Assembly (NCBI GenBank): GCA_022410635.1 | Contig: JAJVDF010000357.1 | Span: forward strand, 927,389 to 991,388 | Source of the DNA: Tretioscincus oriximinensis | Taxonomy: Eukaryota > Chordata > Lepidosauria > Squamata > Gymnophthalmidae | Direction: 5' to 3' | Length of the DNA stretch: 64,000 nucleotides | The notes under the pieces: model-generated | Databases searched by the model: none | The model's input: only the letters and a program-made list of their open reading frames with translations | What the model was told of the DNA's origin: nothing | Part shown: one piece after another, positions 23,501-33,500 of the stretch | Layout of the letters: every line of letters begins with the position of its first letter | Position numbering within the stretch: the stretch's first letter is position 1 | Position numbers and translations under genes: made by a program

Positions 23501-26500
23501 TGATGGCTGCTTTGCCTTTAAGATCCTGCATTTTTANATTCCCTGATGCAGCATTGGGGAATGTAAAAAGCCGGGATTTTAACTTAAAACCCGGAGGGGT
23601 TGTCCCGCTTTACCAGGACGTATGGCAACCCTACCTGAAAGAGTCAAAGTTGAGGCTTGACTTGGGGCTTAAACAAATAAATAGACATCGTGCTTGTCGC
23701 TTTAAGTTCTGGAAACAAAGGTTGCTCTTGCTTGGAGTTTGAGCTTGAGTCAGGCTTACTTTATCTTCTTTCTATTTCTTATTTGTAAATAATAAACTTG
23801 GTTTTTTTTCAATTCAAATATCTCTTTCTTTCTTTTNTTTATGTAACAACACTAAATAAGGACACTACTGGTGGGGGCTGGGAATAAAGCCCCATCACTG
23901 AGGTAAATGCAGAGGCCTTGTATAGGCCTGAGGATATGACTGTTGCTCCAAGCAGTCATGNGTGCTGGCTTGGGCAACAGGGNGATATTGTGGCACCCCT
24001 AGCTGGGAGGGTCATCTAATAGTGGGGCCCTCAAGTAGGGGTCGCCACACTCACCACACGTCCGACACAGGGCTTCAAAACCCCATCTCCCAGTTGAGAG
24101 ACGGTCTCCTTAGCAACTGAGCCATTCATGCCTGCCATTAAGATAGGATTAGACAAATCCATGCTACTAGGATAGATGTCTTGATATGCCTTTAGGATTT
24201 GCAAAGTGCTGATAACAGATGAAAAATTTACCTTCTNCTAGAGATTGCCCATGTTCAATTTGATGGCCACTGTAGGTTGAGACAGAAGCTGGACTAGATA
24301 GATTCTGGCCCCATTCAGCTATTTACAGACACTGACTAAGAAGACGCCTGTCCTCTTCTGTCATGTATTGTTCTGTTTTCAATTCTGCTTTTATGCAATT
24401 TCATGATTGCCCCCAGACCACACGTGGAATAAAAATATACTGCTCAAAACAATTAAGGGAACACTTTAACATACAATGTTATGTTAAAGTGTTCCCTTAA
24501 TTGTTTTGAGCAGTATATAAATATCATTTTTTTAATGGTTACATTCAAATATTTTAGGTGAATCCTTTAAATGTGGATTTCCATGGCAACCCAAGTGCTG
24601 TTTATGTGATGGCACCATCCTTTTGATAATTTTTCTGATAAAATTTGACATGGAAATGGTTGCTGTAACAAAAAAGAACCTTTCCCTTCCTCTATATAGC
24701 CGATGTCTTTATATGGTGTTTTTTTTTTTGCTTAGGAGAGCTTTAATCACCATAACCTGGATCCTGTTCAAATACTGAAGGACTTTCAAGAACATATAGA
24801 AATCACCTTGAATCCAGGTATAGTTGAGGTTCTGCCTATTAGTTGGATAACCACAAGCTGTTTATAGTTCTCCCTCCTACCCCTTTCTCCTCCTCCCATT
24901 CACACAGCAATGGAGCTATTGATCCTGGCCCAGAGTTATTAATTTTCTTCTGTTTCTGTTTCCCTCCCAGAATATACTCACCCTCGGCAAAATGGTATGT
25001 CGAACAATAATAAAAATTATGAATAATATTCCCCACTTGGGGGAGGGAAAAACCAGCCCAGATTGGGGGGGGGGGGGGCAGTTGGCTTCCATCTGGTTAT
25101 AAAAATAAATTAAAATAATAATTTTAAAATAGAATTTCTGATCCTTGTGCTTTTTTTTAAATATAGATCCTATTTTCAAACTGAAATTGTTTCGTTCTCG
25201 TGTTCCAAATATAGACAACAGAATAAAACGTGAGTCTTTTTATAACGTATTTTTAAAGTTTATTTCTTAAAATGTCAGAACTGCCGGGATAAGATCCTGA
25301 GACACAGTCTATACTGGCATGGGAATGGCCATGCTCTATCCTATAGCAAGAGGGCATTGGTGGGTTTGTTTCTGTGGGTGGGACTTGGGACAGATTGGCT
25401 AACGAAGCTTTCTCTCTTCCAAAGCTAGCTGCGGGAACTGTAATCCACCGGGTAAGGCAAGGTAAAAGAGGTTGCCCACTGCTCGGACTACACTTCCCAG
25501 CAGATCCTGAAAGCACAACAACATCTCTGTTTCACTTTTTCCACATTTGAGCTGTTTTTGCAGTTCCTGCCAGCTTCATAAAACTGCTGGGCATCAAGTT
25601 TTTATAATAAGCACTTGTCATCATGAAAAAATGGTGTAGAAAAGCAGGCAGAAATACAACTTTAAATCATAAATCATTCTGCCAGGATGTAAGCTGGCAG
25701 TTTGTTATTGTTTATGTATAGCACCATGTTCGAATTCATTAATAATTATGTAAAAAACTCGCTTGACGCTTACCTAAATTTCTAGTAGTAACATTTTGCC
25801 TGATCCTTCTGCAGAAAATATATTATTAAACGTCCTGGATTTGAGTGGCCCGGCCATCCAACTGGCTTTCCTAGAAGGGACTGAAACTGTCCCAGTGAAA
25901 CTGGTACCTGCAGTCCTAGGGGCCATCAAGCTCTCCAACCAATGGCTGAGGGAAGACTTAACCCATCTTTCAGACTGGTGGCAAGGGGATTTGTCCAACG
26001 AGAAGAAAAGCTTCCTTCGTAAAGCAGCCGTCGTTCAAGAAGTTGGGCCAGAACTGATAGCAAAGGGAGGATTTTGGAGGTATCACAAACATAAACATTT
26101 GGAGATAGCATATGGGTCTTGGCCACAATAGGAAACTGAAAACAGTCTGATGCGTTCAGGTTTTAAAGCAAACTGTAACTGCAAACATACACGACCTTTC
26201 CAGGCTGCTCCTTTTTGTTTCACTTTTGAATTTAAGAAAATTTTCTTGAGGGCTTATCGCTTAAGAAAGATGTAAAATGCTGTACTAATTTCAACCAATT
26301 GAAATATTGCTTCTCTAACAAGCCTTCACTCTAATTGGTATTTCTAGACGGATCATGCTTCACCTGCATGAAGTGAATTCCTTAGATTAAAGCTTTTCTC
26401 CTGGCGGTTTTGATCTCAATCAAGGCGCAGCTTTGGGGTCTCGGAAGTAATTTGCTGATACAGATCTGTGAGGCCCTGGACCTGCAGAGACCTTGTCTGC

Positions 26501-29500
26501 ATTAAAGCAGGGAAGCCCAGGTCTTAATCATCGTTAATCACATTTAATGTATTTTTTCACCCAGAGGGTCATCGGCCTGTGGAATTTACTTCCTGAAGAG
26601 GTAGTGGTAGCTAACAGCTTGGATAGTTTCAAGACAGGACTAGACAGGTTTATGGACACTAAGGGTATAAATGGATACTAAGATAGTTGTCTGGATGTAG
26701 CCTCCAGGATGGAGCATCAGGCAGGACTCCGGAAATACCATTTGCAGGGAGTCATGAACAGGGGCATATTTTGCTTTCCTCTGTTCGGACTGCCCAGGTG
26801 CATCTGGTAGGCCTCTGTGTGACACAGAATGCTGGACTCGATGGGCTCGATCCAGTATGGCTCTTCTTATGTTCTTATGTACCAAACATGCCAGAGACTC
26901 CCTATCCCAACAAAGAGGTATGCAGCGTGCTTGAGACTAATGGGAAAGTGATTTTGGAGCGCACCAAAATGCACCCTTCAAAGGTGGTTTATACGAGTAT
27001 TTTCATGCCAACGGGCTGTTCCAGGCCCATTGATGCTGATCTTGAGCCTTTCAGCGCAGAAAGCCTTTGAGAACTTAAAATACAGTACACAAGAACTTAA
27101 GAGGAGCTCTGCTGAATCAGGCCATCGTCCACATAGTCCAGCGTTCTGTCTCACAATGGCCCATGAACTGCTCCTGGGCAGTCTCAAGCAGAAGGCAAAA
27201 CTCTCACCTGTTCTTGAGTCCCTGCAAATGGTGCTTCAGGAACACGGCCTGTTTTTCATTCCTAATAGCTACTGTCTCCTCTGTCTTCCATGAATTGATC
27301 CAACTTATCTAATCTTTGCACAACTGAGACAAAAGATTCTCGCAAAACAAGACATAAGCTGAGGGACTCTGTCCTGGAGTCTTTCCTCATACTTTCCTTT
27401 TTCTTTTGCAAATTCGGAACAGGAGTTAATGCATGGGTAGATGCTCCGAGTGCCCCCAGTGCAGATTTCTCACGAACAGTATTTTCTTGGGTTAGGCTCT
27501 CTTTCAGCCAGGCAGAGGCTGTGCTTCTTGAAGACGTTGATGCCGATGGAGGGCAGAGAAGGGCAGGTCTGAGGCTGCTCAAGTTCGTCAATGCAACAAG
27601 ATGGGTACCAGAATATGGGCAAATCCTGTCTTCCTACCATCTCAAGGTAAGCCTGCTCAAGCTCATTACACAAAATGATATCTAACAGATAGGATTTCTA
27701 CATGTCTTCAGAGGTTCAAATTTGGAGTTCGGTATCTGGAACTTTCATGCTCTTTGCTTTTATGAGACAGGAAAACAAAAGCCTCTATCNTATTTAACAA
27801 CTGTTGAGAGGCTCTACCAGACTAACACGGCTATTTCTCTGAAATAAACTTTTGAGAGAGTTTATCTATGAGATTTATTTTCATGCTTTTAAAAAATGTG
27901 CTCTTTTCGGTAAACTGTTGTTTTTAATGTTCATTCTGTTTCATGATTTCCTTAGCTGCCCTGTGACCTTCAGCTACAGGACCAGAAAAAAGTGTAATTA
28001 ATTAACTAAAAAATAAATACAAAGCATTCTTTATTCTAGTGCTTCCTCCATCTTGTCATATATTCTTTCTTTCTATATTTTGCAGCAGCAAAAAAAGCAA
28101 ATTCCATGTTGGGGATAATTAGGAAAGGAATCAAAAACAAGTCAGCAAGTGTTGTTTTGCCTCTTTATAAATCTATGGTGAGACCACATTTGGAATACTG
28201 TGCTCAGTTCTGGTCACCACATCTCAAGAGGGATATTGTGGAATGAGAGAAAGGGCAGAAAAGGGCAACAAGAATGATCAAGGGACTGGAGCACCTCCCT
28301 TATGAAGTCAGGCTGCAATGCCTGGGTCTCTTCAGTCTTAAAAGACAATGTTTGAGAGATGATCTGATTAAAGTGTACAAAATCATGCATGGGTTGAGAG
28401 AGTGACTAGAGAAAAATTGTGTTCTCTATCACACAACACTAGGGCCAGGGAGCATTCCTTGAAACTGATGTTCGGAAAGTGAGAACAGTCAAAAGGAAAG
28501 TATTTTTTCACCCAGAGGCCTGTGGAATTTACTTCCTGAAGAGGTGGTGGTAGCTAACAACTTGGATAGCTACAAGACAGAACTAGAAAGGTTTTTGGAC
28601 ACCAAGAGTATAAATGGGTACTAGGATGGATGTCTGGATGCTGCCTCCGGGATGGAGCAACAGGCAGGACTCCTGAAATACCATTTGCAGGGAGTCATGA
28701 ACAGGTGCATATTTTGCCTTCTTCTGTTCAGACTGCCCAGGTGCATCTGGTGGGCCTCTGTGTGGGGCAGAATGCTGGACTAGGTGGGCTCTGGCCCATG
28801 GAAATAGGATTTATTTTGATTGCAAGGCATGACCAATACCTGTAATCATTCTGCCAGTTTATCTTCCACCTTTTGCAAAGATATTCAAAGTGGTTAATTT
28901 ATAGATGTCTTCAAAACTACAACTCCCACCATTCTTTCCGTTCACTCAGGCTAACTAAGATTCATGGGATCCTAGTTCAGCAATTCATATCAACCCACGC
29001 TAAAGAATCTTGGACCTTTTCTACATCAGAGCACATTAAGGATATTCTGAAAAGAAAGGACTGTCATCCACATGCTGGTTCAGACTACAAACACCTGCTC
29101 CAACAGATGACATGTCCTATTATGGGATATAAACCAGAAAGGGTCTTGCTCTGGAAGATTTACTAAAATCTGATGTTTTGCTTTCTCTCTGTTGCAGACT
29201 GTTTTGTTGTGGTGCTGCGAAATCTATCCACAAAAGGCACAATGGGAAACTATGCTGAGCTCCTTGCAGTCTCTTCTGAGGCTCCTCAAATACTGCCTCA
29301 CTAAAAGAAAACTTCCTCACTATTTCCTGCAGCCTGTCAATCTCTTCAGCAGGCACTACAAATCAGCCAATACAAGCTACAGAGCTTTAGCATTGGAGGT
29401 CCTCCGCCGTGAAGTTGAAGTGATGTTGTCTGATACGATTGGGTATTTGAAAGCAGAACATGTATCTCAGGACAGCTGCACCAGTGAAGTATCTGAGGAG

Positions 29501-29608
29501 AAGGTGGCACTTTCGGAGTTTAAAGAAAGCCATCAAGAAGAGCTAAAAGAATTGAAGAGACTGGAGGATGATTGCATGTATGAAGAGATAGAAACAGTTG
29601 AAGGGTAA
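20568..29608 (+). CDS. cGAS/Mab-21 superfamily protein with degenerate active site
   Basis: Six coding exons: 20568-21077, 24736-24817, 25167-25229, 25815-26079, 27496-27646, 29198-29608. All phases join and give 493 residues. The N-terminal nucleotidyltransferase core has the helix-turn 'PVGSHKEG' (residues 63-70, the GS motif), then 'NGFDFLIPL' where cGAS has an ExD pair, and 'VPVKLVPAV' (244-252) where cGAS has the third catalytic Asp. Thus G81 and K247 replace two of three metal-binding acids, while D83 is kept. A very acidic linker (LDDDSDEDLD) lies near 154-163. The Mab-21 C-terminal half follows: 'WRLSFSQAE' (306-314), 'DADGGQRR', 'SSYHLKTVLLWCCE'. The cGAS zinc-thumb cysteines are not seen. 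The C-terminal tail is acidic and coiled-coil-like. In this superfamily, active members make cyclic dinucleotide signals in response to nucleic acid; this one looks like a pseudo-enzyme, scaffold or sensor without synthesis. It could be a MAB21L3-like or a cGAS-derived paralogue; I cannot decide. An ISRE-like element precedes it, and a solo LTR lies in intron 1 in sense orientation. Confidence 0.8.
21186..21328. mobile_element. hAT-type MITE in intron 1 of the Mab-21-like gene
   Basis: The 143-bp element has inverted ends 'cagtgattcacaaac' and 'tttgggaatcactg' and is flanked by 'ttctagat' and 'ttctagag', an 8-bp target duplication with one mismatch. Eight-base duplications are the hAT signature. 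Confidence 0.8.
21484..21630 (-). repeat. SINE/LINE 3' end fragment
   Basis: (TTCA)n-like tail followed by 'tcatttgtatcctgcccg' on the plus strand: the reverse complement of the tail end of the local SINE or its partner LINE. Confidence 0.5.
21705..21931 (-). repeat. tRNA-derived squamate SINE, variant tail
   Basis: Minus strand: 'gccagtctggtgcagtggtt' head, 'cggtttgattctttact' B-box region, the 'gtggggctaagagagctc' middle and a tail 'aagctgctttgagttcc' that differs from the 6660 type. It resembles the classic Sauria SINE with a Bov-B-like 3' end. Confidence 0.75.
22428..22590 (+). repeat. SINE 3' half
   Basis: Starts at 'cacagttctttagaactctc', continues with 'acaaaagcaatgtgcacc' and ends 'gggcaggatataaatataaa' with a TAAA tail. 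The tRNA-like head is missing. Confidence 0.75.
22815..24049 (+). mobile_element. Solo LTR, copy 2, with a nested MITE
   Basis: It starts TGTGGCG and ends CGCCACA, flanked on both sides by the identical 5-mer CTCAC (22810-22814 and 24050-24054). Regulatory anatomy is visible: CCAAT at 22954-22958, TATA-like ATAAAA at 22988-22993, AATAAA at 23791-23796. Without the nested insert (about 23112-23632) its length is close to copy 1. It lies in sense orientation in intron 1 of the Mab-21-like gene, so it could serve as an alternative promoter or poly(A) site. No internal genes remain. Confidence 0.8.
23112..23632 (+). mobile_element. Palindromic MITE, family C, nested in the LTR
   Basis: It interrupts the LTR between 'ggtggcctga' and 'ctgaaagagtc'. 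It ends 'accaggacgtatggcaaccc' and holds an internal hairpin in which 'cctgggtttgtgacagg' is mirrored by 'cctgtcacaaacccagg'. The fuller relative is at 55612. The left 'GGGTTGCCATA' end is missing here. Confidence 0.65.
24135..24330 (+). repeat. LINE 3' tail fragment, diverged
   Basis: 'aagataggattagacaaatcc', 'gatagatgtcttgatatgcc' and 'ctggactagatagattctggcc' match blocks in the LINE tail at 2632-3130. Confidence 0.6.
24436..24517. mobile_element. Perfect-palindrome Tc1/mariner-type MITE
   Basis: 36-bp arms that are exact reverse complements around an 8-bp spacer; the arms start 'atactgctcaaaacaatt'. The TACTGCTCAAAA end resembles termini of Tc1/mariner-like elements. It lies in intron 1 of the Mab-21-like gene; a second copy is at 56811. 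Confidence 0.7.
25560..25715 (-). repeat. Interspersed repeat, family D, copy 2 (partial)
   Basis: Minus-strand match to the 39525 copy: 'ctgccagcttacatcctgg', 'ttctgcctgcttttctac', 'atgcccagcagttttatg'. Just beyond it, 25487-25505 carries 'actacacttcccagcagat', a ZNF143-like sequence. Confidence 0.5.
26555..26881 (+). repeat. CR1/L2-type LINE 3' fragment
   Basis: Enters at the '[19 protein letters not shown]' coding block and continues through the non-coding tail 'cccaggtgcatctggtaggcc' to 'cttcttatgttcttatgt'. Intron 4 of the Mab-21-like gene. Confidence 0.85.
27079..27262 (-). repeat. LINE 3' tail fragment
   Basis: Minus-strand copy of the non-coding LINE tail: 'caagaacttaagaggagctctgc', 'tcaggccatcgtccacatagtcc', 'tgcaaatggtgcttcagga'. 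Confidence 0.7.
27804..27850 (+). repeat. Retroelement 3' end fragment
   Basis: 'ccagactaacacggctatttc' followed by 'tctgaaataaa' is the same 3' terminus as the rearranged element at 59164-59371. Confidence 0.55.
28082..28805 (+). repeat. CR1/L2-type LINE, longest ORF2 3' fragment
   Basis: The conceptual frame, broken by stops, starts at the 'RPHLEYCAQFWSPHL' reverse-transcriptase C-terminal block, then 'KGQKRATRMIKGLEHLPYE', and goes on to the shared '[12 protein letters not shown]' block and tail. It lies in the last intron of the Mab-21-like gene, sense strand. The blocks are typical of CR1-clade LINEs. Confidence 0.85.
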
Positions 29609-29816
29609 AGGCTAAGGGATACATGAAGAAAAAATAACCCTGAGGGTTATTGCCCTGAAGAACACATGACTTGCTGTTCTGTCATAGCTTCTGACATAAC
29701 TTCAATAATTGCTGAGGAAAAATCTGTCATCCTGTCTTAGTAAGTGCCATCTGGCTGCCCCTTAGTAAGTGCCATTTCCGACATGCAGGGAATTCAAACA
29801 TTCCTGTGACCCAATT

Positions 29817-30051
29817 AAAGCCAGTTGGTGTAGTGGTTAGAGTGTGGGACTCTTATCTGGTAATCTCCCGGTTCGATTCCCCACTCCTCCATGAAAGCCA
29901 GCTGAGAGTTCTTTAGAACTCTCTCATCCCCATCTACTTCACAGGGTGTCTTTTGTGGAGAAAGCAACAAAAGCTATATGTGCCACCCTTTGGTTGGCTG
30001 CCCTGAGACCTTTGGGTACAGGGTGGGATATATGTACAAATAAATAAATAA
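29817..30051 (+). repeat. tRNA-derived SINE, full length
   Basis: Head 'ttggtgtagtggttagagtg', B-box region 'ggttcgattccccactcc', middle 'caacaaaagctatatgtg', tail 'ggtgggatatatgtacaaat' with (TAAA)n. It fills the short gap between the convergent Mab-21-like and THOC6 3' ends. Confidence 0.85.
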
Positions 30052-30528
30052 GAGTGGAACCCCCACGCAGTTACTACTGAATGAACTATATCAAAGGCAT
30101 GGTACAAGAATGAGAGGGAAGGAGAGAGAACATGTCCAAATTACTTTGTATTCCTGGATAGATACAATGGGATAAAGATAATAAACAGTCAAAATGTTCT
30201 GTGTATCAGTCTGAACCATTATTCTGCTTTAATGCACTTAATATGGAACAGAGAAAATTTCTTTCTCTGCTTGCAGTATTAGTTATATCCATACAAATGT
30301 GATTTGTAGTACAGTACAGACATTCAGACCCCAGTTCCTTTCCTTTATCCCACAGCTGTAGACCCATGAGTTCGAGGCCTAAGCAAGCACACTTGGGATT
30401 ACAGTTTTATAGCTTCCCTTTCTTCATGGAAAGTGCTAAAGTCCATCCAAAGTGATCATGTATAGCTGTATGTTCAACACAAACGTCTGTTCTCCCATAC
30501 CAGTTGAAGCAACAGAATTATGGGAGCA

Positions 30529-33500
30529 TTAGGTGAAGGTAAGGGAAAAAGCCCGGTATCCAAAATTGATGAAGACATCGATGTAATGGCTGCTTCCAGC
30601 AGCTGTCAGAACCTGACAGGTAAGAAAAAGAGACAATATAGATACATATACAATTCGAAAGATCTAAGCATCCTTCCACCATCTCACTCAGGTCCAGCTC
30701 TTTTCCTCCTTTATAAAGTCTTTCAAGCACATAAATCAGAAATACAGTTGTACTGCCACTGTGAAAAGCTTCTCTTTGCAATGGTCTGTATCGAATCAAA
30801 TTAAAATTCTCAATCTTAGAGATTTACATGAGGTAAGGGGGGTGTTCACAGATGCTACCCAAATAGATAGATCTTCTCGTAAAATCGGACTGCAGAGGTG
30901 TTCACCCTTCCAGACACATCCCTTGGCCTCCTGTTAAAATCAGTCTACCACCCTACTGGACGATGCTGTGCAAGGAGCATGATNTTTCTTACTACAGCAC
31001 AAAAGAGGTGTGAGATCTCACACTATTCCTTTTTAACAGGAAGGGCAGAATGACTCTCAGTTGCTTCATTCAATAAGCCCATTTTGTCTAAGGGATCTAG
31101 ATATGGGTGGGCTTACGTCAGTAGATAAAAACATTTTACAGGGAACTTGCCTATTCTCCACTTGTCAGCCCCCACTTACAAACCCAGAATAACAGTGGCT
31201 ACTAAATCCACGCTTTGTTCTTTCCATAACCCAGGTTCCACTTCCATTGTGCAATCCCACCCATCTGCTATTTCAGGTTGCAAGACTTCCTTCTCAGGAG
31301 GTACCTTGTGTTCTGACGAGTGTTCNTTGATGGAAAGAGAGTGAATGCACTGTAAAATACAAGGGATCTGGGCTTTAATATCCCCGCTGATCTGTAAATG
31401 ATTAATTGTTGGGCTCTGGCCAGCAGAGAGTATCTATAAAAGAGAAGATTTGAGCAAAGAAGAAGGTTACCAAGTTAAAAAAAATGAAACAATAAAAAAA
31501 ATATCCAGGAATAAAAGAGAACAAAATAGCAAGTAACAAAGAGAAAAAAAATACCTGAATGGACAAAAAAAATCATTTATTTATATACCAAATGGTTTCA
31601 GGGCAGCTAGAAAAATTAGCTGGTCTATCTAAGCCCAGTACAGGGAGTTGAATGGTAATTGCGTGAGCTTTATTAGAAAATTCGCCCATGTAAAGCCCAC
31701 AAATTCTCGTGCAGCAATGTGGGAAAAAATTTGCTCCATCCCATTGCCCTATTTGGTGATGCCCCTGCTTCTGGAAAGGGTGCCCCAGGAGCCAGAAGCA
31801 ACTTCACAATGTCACTTCTGGTCTCTTCTTCCGTAAAGGGTATCCACCATGACATCACTTCTGATCCTGCCCCGGAGATTTTTCCAGATGTGCAAAACCA
31901 ACACCCAAAGTTTTCAGGATCTGGGCACGAGAAGATTACCAGCAAATACTCACAGCATTAGCCCCTGATTTTTTGTCAGAGATTTGCAAGGCAATATATT
32001 TATTTATCCCACTGCTGGAAGACCCCGTGAGCTTCCATGGCACAGCTAGGATTCTATCAGAGGGACTCCTGGGTTCCAGCCTAATGATCTGTCTTAGCCA
32101 CTGCACCACCAAAGAGCGAAAACCACACAAGGGAAACAGAAATCATGATTCAAAGAAGTGTAAAATGTAAGATTATAACATTCCTTCTTGGATGAAGAAG
32201 ACTCACCAGGTCCTGGTAGAACATGACCTGATTTTGACATTGAGGCACAGGAAAGACTGTTGTGGGGGTGACTGATCGTAAGTGCCACAAGGTAAGAGCT
32301 GGGCCTCCACCACATACCTGTAAGCAGAGAAACGTGCAAATAATCTGTTAAGAGAATTCATAACTTTTGGAGAAAAGGAGCTGCTTCATATGTCTTAACC
32401 TCTTTAGCAATACTGAAGGAGAACTACAACTATTCCAACCAAACTTTCATTGTTTCACAAACACTTTAGGCCCATTTTGCTTGGGTCCTTAATTTGGATT
32501 AAGGAATCATCTGTATATAAATACTGATCTATAAGGCCACTCCTCTCCACTGGTCCCCTTNCTGAATTAGAATATGATGCCAAATAATGATGTCTGGTAT
32601 CACTGGTAAAGCCATTTAACCAGATCTACCAATGGTTTCAGCAGACTTGATCGAGAACAGAAGAAGCATACAGAAATCACACATCCTGCTTGGACCTGTC
32701 AGTGGTACAGAAAAGCATGCTGTCTAACAATAAGGGTGATAAACCAGTGGAACAGTTTGCCACAGGAGGTGGTGAGTTCGCCTTCACTGGAATTCTTCAA
32801 CCAGAGACTGGACAGTCATCTGTCTGGGATGGTTTAGATTCCTGCACTGAGCAAGGGGTTGGATCTGATGACCCTGAAGATCCCTTCCAACTCTATGAGT
32901 CTATGAAAACAAGTTCCGTGTTCGGAATCAGTGGGTCTGGCTATGCTAGAACTATTGATTCCACACATTTGGTGCAGAAAGGACATAATCTTGAAATACC
33001 CCCATTATTTGTTGCAAACACAAATTTCAAACCAGTTAGGCAGGATTGAGGGTGCATCAAATGAAGCTAACATTAGGGGTCTAAAACCAACTCCCTCCCC
33101 CACCAAGACTCATCCTGGGAAACANTAACTGCTCTTTCAGTAGGAAAGTCAATACACTCACCATCCAATCAGAATCAGTTGCCAGGCAACGGATCCACTT
33201 TCCATTCTGTGGCCGGTTGCATTCCTAAAGGAGTTGAAGCATTAAGGAAATACTGCTAAAGTAAGTTAAGTAGATTAAGTAGATATGCAGAACTCACTAA
33301 CTAATGGAAATGAATAATGGTTCATTCCCCCAGAGTGCTGTGGAATTTTTTTATGCATATACTCTTGTTGCCCATTTCCACATTTCATTATATTCACATA
33401 AATAGATATGTGGCGAATTAAATATGAAATTACAACTTATTGATCAGACCAACTTTTAGAGTCATAAGCTTATTTCTTTTTCCAAAATTCAGAACAAATT

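Larger units (their letters stand above)
22605..24140. repeat. SINE-like repeat split by an LTR insertion
   Basis: The flanks 22605-22814 and 24050-24140 together match the uninterrupted copy at 49535-49795: shared blocks are 'cttgctttcgaatagctgg', 'ttggctaaagc/gctagcgc', the 'gggcactcac' junction, 'cgacacaaagcttc/cgacacagggcttc' and 'cttaaccactt/cttagcaactg'. The solo LTR at 22815-24049 lies exactly at the break. Confidence 0.65.

Noticed and set aside
26881..27060. Possible extra exon of the cGAS-like gene (frame containing MPETPYPN)
   Set aside because: Exons 25815-26079 and 27496-27646 join directly in phase and give the WRLSFS motif; no room for an extra exon.
29817..29900. Apparent tRNA gene (A and B boxes)
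   Set aside because: It is the head of a SINE; the same unit recurs at 6660, 38541 and 63750, and no acceptor stem pairs at the ends.
31950..32010. A minus-strand frame reading [12 protein letters not shown] followed by a donor-like gtgagt, first taken as a THOC6 exon
   Set aside because: It is the end of a SINE plus chance sequence; the true exon at 31305-31433 matches human THOC6 and fits the phases on both sides.
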